Position numbers and translations under genes: made by a program. DNA of 64,000 nucleotides, from NCBI GenBank assembly GCA_944393465.1, contig CALYAG010000004.1:1-64000 (forward strand), written 5' to 3'. The notes beneath the pieces are model-generated. The model made no database searches and was not told where the DNA came from. It was given only the letters and a program-made list of their open reading frames with translations. Source of the stretch: an uncultured Clostridia bacterium (GTDB lineage: Bacteria; Bacillota; Clostridia; TANB77; CAG-508). Of this stretch, positions 7,558-17,020 are shown one piece after another (the stretch's first letter is position 1; every line of letters begins with the position of its first letter).

Positions 7558-9621
7558 TTATATAGTTATTTCTTCTTTTGATGTAAATTTTTCTCTTACC
7601 AATAGTTTTAATGGTTTGTTTTCTTCTTTTTCCAATCTAGGGTCTTTTTGTATTATTTCTATTGCTAAGGCTTGTACTTCTTTTAACTCTTCCATATCTT
7701 TAAATAAGTTTGCTATTTTAAATTCTGGAAGGCCATGCTGTTTTGTTCCAAAGAATTCGCCTGAGCCTCTTAGTTCTAGATCTTTTTCTGCAATGACAAA
7801 GCCATTATCTGTTTTTGTCATTGTTTCCATTCTTTGTCTTGTTATGTCACTTCCACCATTATATTTTAATATGCAATATGATTCGTATTCACCTCTTCCA
7901 ACTCTTCCTCTTAATTGATGAAGCTGTGCTAAGCCAAATCTTTCTGCGTTTTCTATTACCATTACACTTGCATTTGGTACGTCTACGCCTACTTCTATAA
8001 CTGTTGTAGATATTAATATTTGTATTTCTCCATTTTTAAATCTTGTCATTATGTCGTCTTTTTCTTTTGATTTCATTTTGCCATGCAAATATTCTACTTT
8101 AAAATCTTTAAATACTTCGTTTTTGTATTTTTCATAAAGTTCTGTAACTGCTTTTAAATTTGCGGTGCTTTCGTCTTCACCTTCTTCAACTAATGGGCAA
8201 ACTATGTATGCCTGTCTTCCGCTTAGAACTTGCTGTTTTATGAAATTATTTACTCTTTCTTCATATCTTTTACTTACTGCATATGTTTCTACTTTTTTTC
8301 TATTAGGTGGTAATTCATCTATTATTGAAATGTCCAAATCTCCATATAAAATAAGTGCTAAAGTTCTTGGTATTGGTGTTGCTGTCATTACTAATACATC
8401 TGGGTTATCCCCTTTTGCTACTATTTTTGCTCTTTGCTTTACCCCAAATCTGTGCTGCTCATCTGTTACAACTAATCCTAATTTTTTAAATACTACATTT
8501 TCTTCTAATAGTGCATGAGTTCCTATTAAAATGTCTACTTCTCCATTTTCTACTTTTTCTAGCACTTCTCTTTTTCTTTTTGCGGTCATTCCACCTACTA
8601 ACTCCTCGCAAACAATTCCATATTGCTCGAGTGTTTTTTTATAGTTTTGAACATGCTGTTTTGCCAAAATCATAGTTGGAGCTAAAACTGCTACTTGATA
8701 TCCACTTTTTACCGCTTTATATGCTGCGACCATTGATACTACTGTTTTACCTGAGCCAACATCTCCTTGAAGTAGTCTATTCATTGGCTTTTCATTTTCC
8801 ATGTCTTTATTTATGTCTTCTAAAACTCTAAGCTGAGCTTTTGTTAATTTAAATGGTAAATTGTTTATTACGTCTGACATTTGCACGTTTTTATCGTATT
8901 TTATGCCTTTTACTTGTTCATTATTTTCATACTTTAATTCTAATAACCCTAATTGCATTGACAAAAGTTCGTCAAATACTAGCCTTTTTCTTGCTTTGTT
9001 AAACTCCTCAAAGTCTTTTGGAAAATGTATTTCATGCGTTGCTGTGTTTATATCCATTAGGTTATATTCTTTTATTAAATATTCGGGCAATACTTCTGGC
9101 AATTCATTATTAACTAATTTTATGCCGTTTTCTATTATTTGCCTAATACTGTTTTGAGATAATGAATTTGTAAGAGGATAAAGTGGAATTATTTTGCCTG
9201 TGTTTTTGGTTCTTTCTATGCTGTCATATGTTGGGCTGTTTAATTCTATTACACCATTTTTGATTGATACTTTTGCATAAAATCTATATTTTTGCCCTTT
9301 TTTTATGTTATCCTTTACATATGGTTGATTAAACCAAGTAACAACAGCTGTATCTGTATCGTCTTTTATTAATAGCTTTTCTAAACTTCTATTTCTATTT
9401 ATGTATCTTACGTTAACCTCTGTTAGCGCTACCGCTTCTATAGTGTACTTTTCACCGTCTTTTACATCTCTTAAGCTTGTTATGATGCTTCTATCTTCAT
9501 AGTCTCTTGGATAATATGTAATTAAATCTTTTAATGTAAATATGTTTAGTTTATTTAGTAGCTTTGCTTTATTGGGTCCTACCCCTTTTACATATTTTAC
9601 GTCTTTATTTAAATCTATCAT
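7558..9621 (-). CDS. recG: ATP-dependent DNA helicase RecG
   Basis: The 687-residue protein has full RecG architecture: an N-terminal helix-hairpin-helix/wedge OB domain (about 1-180), then two superfamily-2 helicase domains. Visible motifs are GDVGSGKT (motif I, about 290), [12 protein letters not shown] (motif II with DEQH, about 390), TATPIPRT (motif III) and QLRGRVGRG (motif VI, about 580). RecG remodels stalled replication forks and Holliday junctions. The start is supported by GAGGAAAATCA upstream. The gene appears to be transcribed alone. Confidence 0.97.
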   Translation of the reverse strand: MIDLNKDVKYVKGVGPNKAKLLNKLNIFTLKDLITYYPRDYEDRSIITSLRDVKDGEKYTIEAVALTEVNVRYINRNRSLEKLLIKDDTDTAVVTWFNQPYVKDNIKKGQKYRFYAKVSIKNGVIELNSPTYDSIERTKNTGKIIPLYPLTNSLSQNSIRQIIENGIKLVNNELPEVLPEYLIKEYNLMDINTATHEIHFPKDFEEFNKARKRLVFDELLSMQLGLLELKYENNEQVKGIKYDKNVQMSDVINNLPFKLTKAQLRVLEDINKDMENEKPMNRLLQGDVGSGKTVVSMVAAYKAVKSGYQVAVLAPTMILAKQHVQNYKKTLEQYGIVCEELVGGMTAKRKREVLEKVENGEVDILIGTHALLEENVVFKKLGLVVTDEQHRFGVKQRAKIVAKGDNPDVLVMTATPIPRTLALILYGDLDISIIDELPPNRKKVETYAVSKRYEERVNNFIKQQVLSGRQAYIVCPLVEEGEDESTANLKAVTELYEKYKNEVFKDFKVEYLHGKMKSKEKDDIMTRFKNGEIQILISTTVIEVGVDVPNASVMVIENAERFGLAQLHQLRGRVGRGEYESYCILKYNGGSDITRQRMETMTKTDNGFVIAEKDLELRGSGEFFGTKQHGLPEFKIANLFKDMEELKEVQALAIEIIQKDPRLEKEENKPLKLLVREKFTSKEEITI

Positions 9622-9822
9622 TGATTTTCCTCAAACTTTCACTAATTTAATCTATTTTGTTATATACCGAATTTTTAATGTAACTTTTTTGAGTACTTTA
9701 TAATATTTTTATTTTATCATACGAACAGAGGTTTGTAAATAACATTTTTTTAGATTTTATGCATTTTTTGCAAAATGTATAATTACTTTTACAAAAATGT
9801 ATAATTACTTTTGCAAATTCAC

Positions 9823-9851
9823 TTGATTAAATGAAAATTTTGTGGTATGAT
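9823..9851 (+). promoter_or_regulatory. Sigma-A promoter of tRNA-Trp
   Basis: TTGATT (9823-9828), a 17-base spacer and TATGAT (9846-9851) with a TG extension; the tRNA begins 20 bases downstream. Just upstream, at about 9776-9812, an A+T-rich motif (AAATGTATAATTACTTTT) is directly repeated with a 23-base period. Confidence 0.75.
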
Positions 9852-9870
9852 TATATTTGTTACAGAACAT

Positions 9871-9945
9871 AGGGGTATGATGTTAATGGTAGCATTCCGG
9901 TCTCCAAAACCGTGCGTGAGGGTTCGAATCCTTCTACCCCTGCCA
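9871..9945 (+). tRNA. tRNA-Trp (anticodon CCA)
   Basis: The acceptor stem AGGGGTA pairs with TACCCCT. The loop CTCCAAA gives anticodon CCA. The T-arm has GGTTCGAATCC. Discriminator G and CCA are encoded. The outermost anticodon-stem pair is a C/T mismatch, which is tolerable. Confidence 0.95.
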
Positions 9946-10065
9946 ATTTTACTTTATGCAATTGGGTGTAAAGTATTTTTTAGTCTAAAATTTAATCTTT
10001 GCAAAATTAAAGATTTAGACTTATAATTTTTAATTAGCTTTTGGGGGCACTAGATTGGAGTTATT

Positions 10066-10659
10066 ATGTTTAAAACTTTCAACAAGTGCTTTATTTTTTT
10101 AACTATTTTTATTTTAGTTATTTGTATGCTTTTTGTGCCTATTTTTTACTCTAATAATTCTGCTTACACTGACGAATACTATGAGCAATTGCTTTTAAGT
10201 GGAGATGGCTTTTTTTGGCCACTTCCAGGCTATACTTACATTTCGTCTTATTTTGGCAAGCGTGAATCTCCAACAGCTGGAGCTTCAACTTATCATTCTG
10301 GTATTGATATACCTGCCTCAAATGGAACAAATATTTATGCTGTAGAAAGTGGAACTATTACTTTTGCAAGTTGGGGTGCTGGTGGTGGCTATACTATAGT
10401 GCTAGAGCTTGATAAATTTGATAACATTTCGGTCTCATATTGTCATTTATCTCCTAATTATATTGTAAATAGGAATGATTATGTAGAAAAAGGTCAGCTT
10501 ATAGCTCATGTAGGACCTAAAAATGTTTATGGCATAAATAAAAACCCATACAAGGACAGCAATGGTAATCCTACAAATGGTGCTACAACAGGATGTCATT
10601 TGCACTTAACGATTAAGGTGGATGGTGAAGCTGTAAATCCCTTGGACTTTTTTAGTTAG
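10066..10659 (+). CDS. Secreted M23-family peptidase (LytM-type)
   Basis: This 197-residue protein has an N-terminal signal/anchor segment (about 8-28) followed by a single M23 metallopeptidase domain. Zinc ligands are visible in YHSGIDIPA (about 83-91, H and D) and in the C-terminal GCHLHLTI (about 178-185); a further conserved His lies in SYCHLSP. Such enzymes cleave peptidoglycan cross-bridges or act in wall remodelling. The catalytic residues look intact, unlike scaffold-only LytM proteins. The start follows TTGGAG. It is the only protein gene in a plus-strand pocket after tRNA-Trp. Confidence 0.88.
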   Translation: MFKTFNKCFIFLTIFILVICMLFVPIFYSNNSAYTDEYYEQLLLSGDGFFWPLPGYTYISSYFGKRESPTAGASTYHSGIDIPASNGTNIYAVESGTITFASWGAGGGYTIVLELDKFDNISVSYCHLSPNYIVNRNDYVEKGQLIAHVGPKNVYGINKNPYKDSNGNPTNGATTGCHLHLTIKVDGEAVNPLDFFS

Positions 10660-10670
10660 CGTTGAAAAAT

Positions 10671-10766
10671 GTCAAAGGGGACGGTTCTGATTGACACTCT
10701 TCCGTGTCAAAGGTGACGGTTCTAATTGACACTCTTTTGTGTCAATTAGAACCGTCACCTTTGACA
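10671..10766. repeat. Family A palindromic repeat, perfect 28-bp arms
   Basis: A half unit (10671-10710) is followed by a perfect inverted repeat: the arm at 10705-10732 and its exact complement at 10739-10766 around a TCTTTT loop. The sequence is the GTCAA...GACGGTTCTAATTGACAC family also seen at 7361 and 12687. Confidence 0.9.
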
Positions 10767-10767
10767 T

Positions 10768-10803
10768 AAAAAGCACTTAACTTTAACAGTTAAATGCTTT
10801 TAT
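10768..10803. terminator. Bidirectional terminator
   Basis: The hairpin AAAGCACTTAACT / AGTTAAATGCTTT is flanked by A and T runs and lies between the convergent M23 gene and the CD1247-like gene. Confidence 0.75.
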
Positions 10804-10804
10804 T

Positions 10805-11539
10805 TTACATATCATCTTCATTTTCATTTATTTGATTACTGTTTTGATCTTGATTATTTGCATTACCTGATTTATTGAAATTCTTGCTTTGGGTGTTTGC
10901 CCCATTTTGAGCTTGTATATTTCTTTTTGATTTACTGCCTTCGTTAGTTGCTTGCTTGCTATCGTTTGGGTCCTCTGTCTTATATTGTGCCTCATCTTCT
11001 TTAATAGCATTTGCTTGCTCTTCAGAAGAGCTTTCAGTTTCATCAATATAGCTTTCTAAATTTTCGTCATAGCAAATACTTGCGCAATGGTCACATTCAC
11101 CATCGCAATAATCATCCCAATCAAGTTCTATTTGTTTGTGACATTTTGGACATTCTATCTCATCCTTTAAGTCTGAATCTTTACCTAAAACAAATTCATA
11201 ATTGCAATATGGACATTGTATTTCAAATTCATAGTCATCATTATATTTTATATCATTATCATGCATTTGGTCGCCTGAAATGTAGTCATCTTCGTCGTCT
11301 TCATCTTCATCGATGTAAATATCTTCTTCTATCTTTTTTAAAGACCTTTGCATAGAATCAATTTTGCTAGATAATACCTCGTATTGATTACTACCTCCCA
11401 TTGCCCTATTGGTAATGTCCATAAACATTAGACTTGCTTCAAGAAGTTTGTTTTTTGCAATTTCTAGGTCGTGCGGATCTTTTATCTCCTTTTCTAGGTC
11501 AGATAAAATTTTTGCAAACTTGTCTTTAGGTTCTATCAT
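10805..11539 (-). CDS. CD1247-like protein with zinc ribbons
   Basis: The protein has 244 residues from ATG 11539, which follows AAAGGAG. A TTG five codons upstream overlaps that ribosome-binding site and is less likely. The N-terminal helical domain (about 1-75) is followed by a very acidic stretch. Two Cys clusters come next: CPYCNYEF...CPKCHKQI (a rubredoxin-like zinc ribbon, about 107-135) and CDGECDHCASIC (about 145-157). The C-terminal 70 residues are a low-complexity Q/N/S/K tail. The family is conserved in Clostridia, sometimes labelled AraC-like by error; its function is unknown. It lies directly downstream of efp on the same strand. Confidence 0.75.
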   Translation of the reverse strand: MIEPKDKFAKILSDLEKEIKDPHDLEIAKNKLLEASLMFMDITNRAMGGSNQYEVLSSKIDSMQRSLKKIEEDIYIDEDEDDEDDYISGDQMHDNDIKYNDDYEFEIQCPYCNYEFVLGKDSDLKDEIECPKCHKQIELDWDDYCDGECDHCASICYDENLESYIDETESSSEEQANAIKEDEAQYKTEDPNDSKQATNEGSKSKRNIQAQNGANTQSKNFNKSGNANNQDQNSNQINENEDDM

Positions 11540-11579
11540 AGAATCTCCTTTCAAATTGTAATATAAATATTACAAAAAC

Positions 11580-12146
11580 TTAAATTCTTTCCATGTATTC
11601 ACCAGTTCTTGTGTCTACTCTAATTATGTCGCCTATATTAACAAACATAGGAACTGTTAATTCATAGCCATTTTCAAGTGTTGCAGGTTTTCCTGATGTT
11701 GTTGCTGTATTTCCAGAAAAACCAGGTTCTGTGTATTTTACTTCTAGCTCTACAAATATTGGTGGTTCTATTGAGAATACTTTTCCTTTATATGATAATA
11801 CTTTTACATTCATATTTTCTTTAAGGAATTTTAAGCTATCACCTAATTGTTCTTTGTTTAGTGGAATTTGCTCATATGTTTCGTTGTCCATAAAGTAATA
11901 TAATCCACCATCTTCGTATAAATATTGCATTTCTTTCTTTTCAATTTCTGCTGCTGGAAATTTTTCTGATGGGTTAAATGTTTTTTCTAAAACACTACCT
12001 GTTATAACATTTTTTATTTTTGTTCTAACAAATGCTGAACCCTTTCCTGGTTTTACGTGTTGAAATTCAACAACTCTATAAACATTTCCATCCATTTCAA
12101 ATGTTGTTCCATTTCTAAAATCTCCTGCTGAATATACTGTTGCCAT
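11580..12146 (-). CDS. efp: Translation elongation factor P
   Basis: The 188-residue protein has three OB-like domains. The loop [14 protein letters not shown] (about 30-43) contains the lysine at the tip of domain I that contacts the peptidyl-transferase centre. The C-terminal motif [11 protein letters not shown] is the EF-P signature. EF-P relieves ribosome stalling at consecutive prolines. The start follows AAGGGGGA. Length is typical (185-190). Confidence 0.97.
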   Translation of the reverse strand: MATVYSAGDFRNGTTFEMDGNVYRVVEFQHVKPGKGSAFVRTKIKNVITGSVLEKTFNPSEKFPAAEIEKKEMQYLYEDGGLYYFMDNETYEQIPLNKEQLGDSLKFLKENMNVKVLSYKGKVFSIEPPIFVELEVKYTEPGFSGNTATTSGKPATLENGYELTVPMFVNIGDIIRVDTRTGEYMERI

Positions 12147-12244
12147 TATTATTTCCCCCTTAAATAAATTTATTCATAAAACTATATTTTATTTTACACT
12201 ATTTTTGGCTAAAAATCAAGTGTTTTTCAAATTTGCGCAGGCTT

Positions 12245-12661
12245 TTATTTCTTATTAATATAGCTTTCCAAAATATAAACTGCTGAAATTGTGTCTACCA
12301 TTTGCTTTTTGCGCTTATTATTTATATTTAAGTAATTCATAGTTTTATGCGCTTCTACTGTTGTTAGTCTTTCATCTACTTGAACAATATTTATTTTATT
12401 AAATCTTGATTTTAATTTATGTATAAAGTTTTCTGTTTCAATGGATCTTTCACTTTTGCTTCCGTCCATATTTAATGGATTTCCAATCACAAATGTATCT
12501 ATATTGTATTGTTCTAGTATTTCTGCTAGTCTTTTTAATATTATTTTATCATTTCCATTTGAGTTAATAGTTTCTAACCCTTGGGCTGTAATACCTAGCT
12601 CATCTGTTATGGCTATACCAGTTCTTGCAAAACCATAATCTATTCCTAATATTCTACCCAT
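12245..12661 (-). CDS. ruvX: RuvX/YqgF, putative Holliday junction resolvase and pre-16S rRNA nuclease
   Basis: The 138-residue protein has an RNase H-like fold. GIDYGFARTGIAITDE at residues 5-20 carries the first catalytic Asp. VIGNPLNMDGSKS (about 58-70), VDERLTTVEA (about 98-107) and a terminal VDTISAVYILESY carry the remaining acidic residues. It acts with ireB and alaS in the usual Firmicutes order; here ireB is immediately upstream, separated by a family A repeat. Confidence 0.93.
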   Translation of the reverse strand: MGRILGIDYGFARTGIAITDELGITAQGLETINSNGNDKIILKRLAEILEQYNIDTFVIGNPLNMDGSKSERSIETENFIHKLKSRFNKINIVQVDERLTTVEAHKTMNYLNINNKRKKQMVDTISAVYILESYINKK

Positions 12662-12686
12662 CTTTACCCTACTATTCTGTTGTGGA

Positions 12687-12725
12687 AGAGGTTGTCAATT
12701 AGAACCGTCCCATTTGACAACCTCT
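12687..12725. repeat. Short family A palindrome
   Basis: AGAGGTTGTCAA and TTGACAACCTCT form perfect 12-bp arms around TTAGAACCGTCCCAT, the core of the family A repeats. It lies between ireB and ruvX and could attenuate read-through. Confidence 0.8.
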
Positions 12726-12737
12726 CATTTAGCACAA

Positions 12738-12986
12738 CTATTCTCCTATATATTCTTTAACCATTTTTTCTAATAGTTCATCTCTTTCTATTTTTCTAAT
12801 AAGGTTTCTTGCACCTTTGTGGCTTGTTATATATGTTGGATCTCCAGAAAGTATATAGCCAACTATTTGATTTATTGGATTGTAGCCTTTTTCTTTAAGA
12901 GCATCATATACTTCTTTAAGAATTTCTTTTGCTTTAGCATTTTGCTCTTTTTCTACATCAAATTTCATTGTTTCATCCATTCCCAT
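12738..12986 (-). CDS. ireB: IreB-family regulatory phosphoprotein (DUF965)
   Basis: The 82-residue protein matches the DUF965/IreB pattern: [38 protein letters not shown] (given here in pieces, about residues 34-72) is nearly invariant in the family. In enterococci IreB is a substrate of the PASTA kinase and influences cephalosporin tolerance; elsewhere its role is unproven. The start follows AAGGAGGA. It is next to ruvX, as in most Firmicutes. Confidence 0.93.
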   Translation of the reverse strand: MGMDETMKFDVEKEQNAKAKEILKEVYDALKEKGYNPINQIVGYILSGDPTYITSHKGARNLIRKIERDELLEKMVKEYIGE

Positions 12987-13085
12987 TATGAAAATCCTCC
13001 TTGATTTTTGATTAATTTGTTTGCAATATTTTTTTATTTAGCAAATTGGCTTAGTTATGTGTAATACTAACTTTGCTCTTGCTAC

Positions 13086-14177
13086 CTAAATAGCCTTTAT
13101 TGTATTTTCATTTGATGAATCTATGTATTCCTCTAATTTTTTTAATGCTCCATCCAAAGCTGTGCCTTTGTAGTATGTTGATATAACTACTCTTATTTTT
13201 GGACTTACTATAACATCTTCTTCATCACTATGTATATAATCTGGCTGAGCCATTATGTCTAGAGCCTCTATTTTTGTTTTTAATTCAGACATAAAGTTAT
13301 ATACTCCATCTTTGTCAGCTCCTGAGAATACTATTGCAAACTTTGGTCCCATGTATCTAACAAAAATGTATTCCTGTGCCAAATTCTTTTTGACAAAGTT
13401 TGATACTTCTGTAATTGTAACATCTCCTGTTTTTCTACTTATTTGTGTATTTATTTCTGGAAGATTTACAATTTTGAATAAGCATATTGCAGAAGTTGTA
13501 TATTTGTCTATTGTTTTTTTGCCTTCTCCATATAAATACTCTGCTGACTTTAGACCTGAATACAAGTCATCTCTAACTATATTTTCTATAGTTGCTTGAT
13601 TTTCTACTGTTTTTAAAATAGTCACTATGTTGTTCCTTACAACCTCTAAAATAGTTGTATCTATGTGGTCAAACTCATGTGGCTGGCTTCCTTCTATTAT
13701 CCAGTAACCAATATATACATTATCTACATATAAAGGAAAAAACATTGCACATTTTGCCCTGCCAAATTCCATTTTTTGATATGGTAATTTTTCGTTTTCA
13801 TTATCTACTGTAACATATTTTGGCGTTGCTGTTTTTATACTATCATTAAAAACAGGGTCATTTTGCAAACTCTTAAGAGCATCCCAATGCTTTTTATCAA
13901 CATTTGAGGCTTTTACAACATATTCAGCACCATCAAAAACTACTATTGTAGAATATTTTATTGAATATTTACTTATTAATATGTCATTTATACTTTCTAG
14001 TTTTTCTTGTATGCTTGATGTTTCACCCAATGTTTTCATAAAATCTTGTAAAACGTTTAGGCTAGTTATTCTTTGATTTAAATTACTATATGTTTCTATT
14101 TTTTTGTGTACTGAATAGTTGTATATAATTAATGTTAAAACAATAATAACTAATATTGCTATTACAGTTATTATCAC
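13086..14177 (-). CDS. Membrane-anchored GAF plus degenerate GGDEF protein
   Basis: The 363-residue protein starts at GTG with AGAGGTGA upstream. A single membrane helix (2-22) is followed by a short coiled segment, a GAF-like sensor domain (about 45-195) and a GGDEF-fold domain (about 205-345). The GGDEF signature is replaced by MGPKF (in VRYMGPKFAIVF), so diguanylate cyclase activity is not expected. A regulatory or scaffolding role is more likely. It is the last gene of an operon with the CpaE-like scaffold (44 bases upstream) and the VirB2-like protein, so it may sense a signal for that machinery. Confidence 0.72.
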   Translation of the reverse strand: MIITVIAILVIIVLTLIIYNYSVHKKIETYSNLNQRITSLNVLQDFMKTLGETSSIQEKLESINDILISKYSIKYSTIVVFDGAEYVVKASNVDKKHWDALKSLQNDPVFNDSIKTATPKYVTVDNENEKLPYQKMEFGRAKCAMFFPLYVDNVYIGYWIIEGSQPHEFDHIDTTILEVVRNNIVTILKTVENQATIENIVRDDLYSGLKSAEYLYGEGKKTIDKYTTSAICLFKIVNLPEINTQISRKTGDVTITEVSNFVKKNLAQEYIFVRYMGPKFAIVFSGADKDGVYNFMSELKTKIEALDIMAQPDYIHSDEEDVIVSPKIRVVISTYYKGTALDGALKKLEEYIDSSNENTIKAI

Positions 14178-14221
14178 TTATTATCACCTCTTTTATCTTT
14201 ATTGTTAGTTTTTACTTTTCT

Positions 14222-17017
14222 TTAGTAGTTTGACCTCATTTTATTTAATGTGTCATTTACTCCTGATGAAAATTGTGTTGGTGGCTGCTTTTTATTTTTA
14301 CTTTTGAAGAAGCCTTTTTTCTCTGCCTTTTCATAGTTCGGTGAAAAGTTTGTATAACCTCCACCTGATACTAATGGATATACCATATTTGCTAATTTTT
14401 CTAAACTTGCTAGAAAGTTTTGAGAATATCCACTTAAAGATATTTGGCAAAGCGCTATTGCTTCTAAGTATCTAGCATATGTTTGCATTTCAAATGGTAT
14501 TGTAACATATTTGATTGTAGCAGGATTAAATAAATCTCTTTGAAGTGTCATTGATGGTTCGTTATATTTTGCCATACCACCTAATATCATTTTGTCATTT
14601 AATATCTTTAGTTTCATTTCTTTGTTTATTATTACTCTTAATTTTGTTTCATCGAGTACATTTTTTAGTTTTAAATCACTTAAAAATTGTGTTAATGGCT
14701 GTATTGTAAGTGCGTCCATTGATTGTACCATATAAATTTCTGTTGCTTTTACAAAATAATTTATGTTTGTATCAAAATCACAATCCATTAATATTGCTGA
14801 ATAATTATTGTCCAATGTTTGAAGTATTGGTTCAAAATTATCTGTTTCATCATCTTCATCTGGTAATGAAGTATATACAGTTAAATTTTTATTTACTTCT
14901 ACTCCTTCGGCGATTCCTCTTGCTAAATTTTTGATACTTTGAGTTGCAATTTGCATTAGGTTTTGGTCATTATCTGTAAACATATAATATGAGTTTTTAT
15001 TTTTTGTTAAATCTAATATTGCTGTTTTTATTCCTTTTTGTGCTAAAAGCTCAGCTAAATTATTTACTATAAATGATGTTCCATTTTTACTTGTTCCAAC
15101 AAATGCAACAATTTTATTTTGAGCCACAAAATTGCTTGGCTCAACACTTGCTTCTTTTTTTGTCCTTGAAAGTTCTTGTGTAACTCCCATTCCCATATAG
15201 CTTGGTTCTGTGTGATACTGGTTGCTTTTAGAATCATTCGACATATATGAGTTTGCATATGAATTTGTATCATATGGATTGTTTGCGCTATAAGGATTTG
15301 CTCCATAATTATTCATTTCGTATGGATTAGATTGTGTATTATTTTCATATGAACTTGATTGTATGCTACTTTCATATGGACTTGATTGTATGCTACTTTC
15401 ATATGGACTTGATTGTATGCTACTTTCATATGGAGTTGATGGCGTGCTATTTTCATATAAATTTGTATTATCCTCATTTGCCATATTAAATAGGTTTATA
15501 TCATCATTGTTAAAATTGTTTTGTACATCATTGTTTGGTATATTAGTATTTTGATCACTAACATTTGAAACATTTGCACTTGGTGCATTAATATTTTGAG
15601 GACTAACGCTTGAAACATTTGCACTTGGTGCATTAATACTTTGAGCACTAACATTTTGAGCACTAACATTTTGAGCATTGGTATTAGCTTCTTGTCCATT
15701 GTCCATATTCATATTTTGATTGCTTTCATCATTTCCCAAATCAAATAAATTAAATGTATTTTGCTCTGCAATAGCTGTTGTTTGTGCCATATTATTTTGT
15801 TCTAAGTCTTCTGCTACAACATTAATCTTTTTAGGTCTACCCCTGCCCCTTTTTACTGGTTGAGCTTCTGGTTCTGAAACTTTTTCTGTGTTTTCTTGAA
15901 CCTGTGCCATTGGTTGCTGTGGTGCAACATTTGATTGATTATTTACTTCTGGCTTAGCTTCTATATTTATTTTTTTAGGTCTGCCTCTTCTTTTTACATG
16001 CGCTATCTCTTCCTCATGGTTTACATTTTCAGTAGAATTTATATTAGGCTTAACTGTATTCATATTTTGAGTTTGTCCTTGTAAATTATAATTTGGCATG
16101 TTAGGTACCATACTTTGATTTTGCACTGGTCTATTTACTGGTGCAACTGGCTCAGCTACCCTAGAAGGCATAGTTTTTTCTATATTCATTGTTGATGGAA
16201 TTATAACTGGTTTTGTTAAATTTGGTTTTTCTATATCTTTTGTCAAAAAGTCGACATCAGTTTTTTTAACTTCTTTTTGCAATGGGCTATATGGTGTATA
16301 TTTGCCATTAGTTAAAACAGTTCCCCCATTTACAAGTTTTTGATATCTATTTGAACTTTTTTCTAGAATTTGTTTTACACTGTTAGGCAAGAATTTAACA
16401 ATTATTCTTAATTGTGTATCATTATACTGACTAGCAATACTATCAAAGCTTTCTACACATTTCTTTTCATTGTTTCCTATTCTTTTATAATGATTTAATA
16501 TGTTTTTGATTTCGTTTTCACTAACTTCTGATTCATTTTCCGGTTTATAATTAACATCTTCTGAATCTATTTTGTAATAAACCTTTGCTTCTTTTTTACT
16601 TCTAGGTTTGTTAATTAAATTACAAACCATATCTATATTTCTGTCATTGCCTAAAAGAGCATTGTAAATGCCAATTCCGAATAATTTAATTAATAGTTCA
16701 TCTGATTTTGTTCTTCTATCTGAGCAAATTAAAATAATAGGTATATCTTCACCTGTAACTTTATATGCTTCATCACTTATACTATCTAATTTGTCAAATA
16801 TAAATTTATCTATCGTATCATAGTTATTGTTTGAAATTGGTTCTAAATCTTCACCAATAACAACAGCATCATATGTTTTATCTTTTTGTAATTCTTTTAT
16901 TATTGCATTAAAGTAATATACATTTTTGCTTGTAATTATTTCTTTAAATTTTTCTTGATACTTCTTTATTATAGAAGAAGATACATTATCGTTACTTACT
17001 GCAAATAAAACTTTCAT
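14222..17017 (-). CDS. Giant CpaE/MinD-like protein with AT-hook-like linker
   Basis: The protein has 931 residues. The N-terminal 130 or so look like a receiver-like domain (LFAVSNDN, then VVIGEDLEP, then IPIILICSD), as in CpaE. A long disordered linker follows. It contains two AT-hook-like motifs (KRRGRPKKIN near 340 and KRGRGRPKKIN near 390), a Q/N/S/A repeat (about 440-490) and a nine-residue repeat SPYESSIQS (about 530-560). The C-terminal domain (about 635-880) is MinD/ParA-like, but the P-loop reads GTSKNGTS rather than KGGxGKT. CpaE proteins position Tad pilus machinery. The gene starts four bases after the VirB2-like gene. AT-hooks in such a protein would be unexpected, and they may simply be basic linker motifs. 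Confidence 0.75.
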   Translation of the reverse strand: MKVLFAVSNDNVSSSIIKKYQEKFKEIITSKNVYYFNAIIKELQKDKTYDAVVIGEDLEPISNNNYDTIDKFIFDKLDSISDEAYKVTGEDIPIILICSDRRTKSDELLIKLFGIGIYNALLGNDRNIDMVCNLINKPRSKKEAKVYYKIDSEDVNYKPENESEVSENEIKNILNHYKRIGNNEKKCVESFDSIASQYNDTQLRIIVKFLPNSVKQILEKSSNRYQKLVNGGTVLTNGKYTPYSPLQKEVKKTDVDFLTKDIEKPNLTKPVIIPSTMNIEKTMPSRVAEPVAPVNRPVQNQSMVPNMPNYNLQGQTQNMNTVKPNINSTENVNHEEEIAHVKRRGRPKKINIEAKPEVNNQSNVAPQQPMAQVQENTEKVSEPEAQPVKRGRGRPKKINVVAEDLEQNNMAQTTAIAEQNTFNLFDLGNDESNQNMNMDNGQEANTNAQNVSAQNVSAQSINAPSANVSSVSPQNINAPSANVSNVSDQNTNIPNNDVQNNFNNDDINLFNMANEDNTNLYENSTPSTPYESSIQSSPYESSIQSSPYESSIQSSSYENNTQSNPYEMNNYGANPYSANNPYDTNSYANSYMSNDSKSNQYHTEPSYMGMGVTQELSRTKKEASVEPSNFVAQNKIVAFVGTSKNGTSFIVNNLAELLAQKGIKTAILDLTKNKNSYYMFTDNDQNLMQIATQSIKNLARGIAEGVEVNKNLTVYTSLPDEDDETDNFEPILQTLDNNYSAILMDCDFDTNINYFVKATEIYMVQSMDALTIQPLTQFLSDLKLKNVLDETKLRVIINKEMKLKILNDKMILGGMAKYNEPSMTLQRDLFNPATIKYVTIPFEMQTYARYLEAIALCQISLSGYSQNFLASLEKLANMVYPLVSGGGYTNFSPNYEKAEKKGFFKSKNKKQPPTQFSSGVNDTLNKMRSNY
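15351..15450. repeat. In-frame 27-bp tandem repeat
   Basis: About three and a half copies with period 27 bases, encoding SPYESSIQS in the linker of the CpaE-like protein. The first three copies are nearly identical at DNA level, so copy number could change by slippage. Confidence 0.9.
15546..15680. repeat. In-frame 45-bp and shorter repeats
   Basis: Imperfect copies with a period near 45 bases encode NAPSANVSxVSxQ-type units; shorter NVSAQ units follow. They lie in the same linker, upstream of the 27-bp repeat. Confidence 0.75.
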
Positions 17018-17020
17018 TTG

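Noticed and set aside
15351-15450. CRISPR-like array
   Set aside because: The 27-bp units are contiguous, in frame with the CpaE-like protein and lack unique spacers; no cas gene is nearby.
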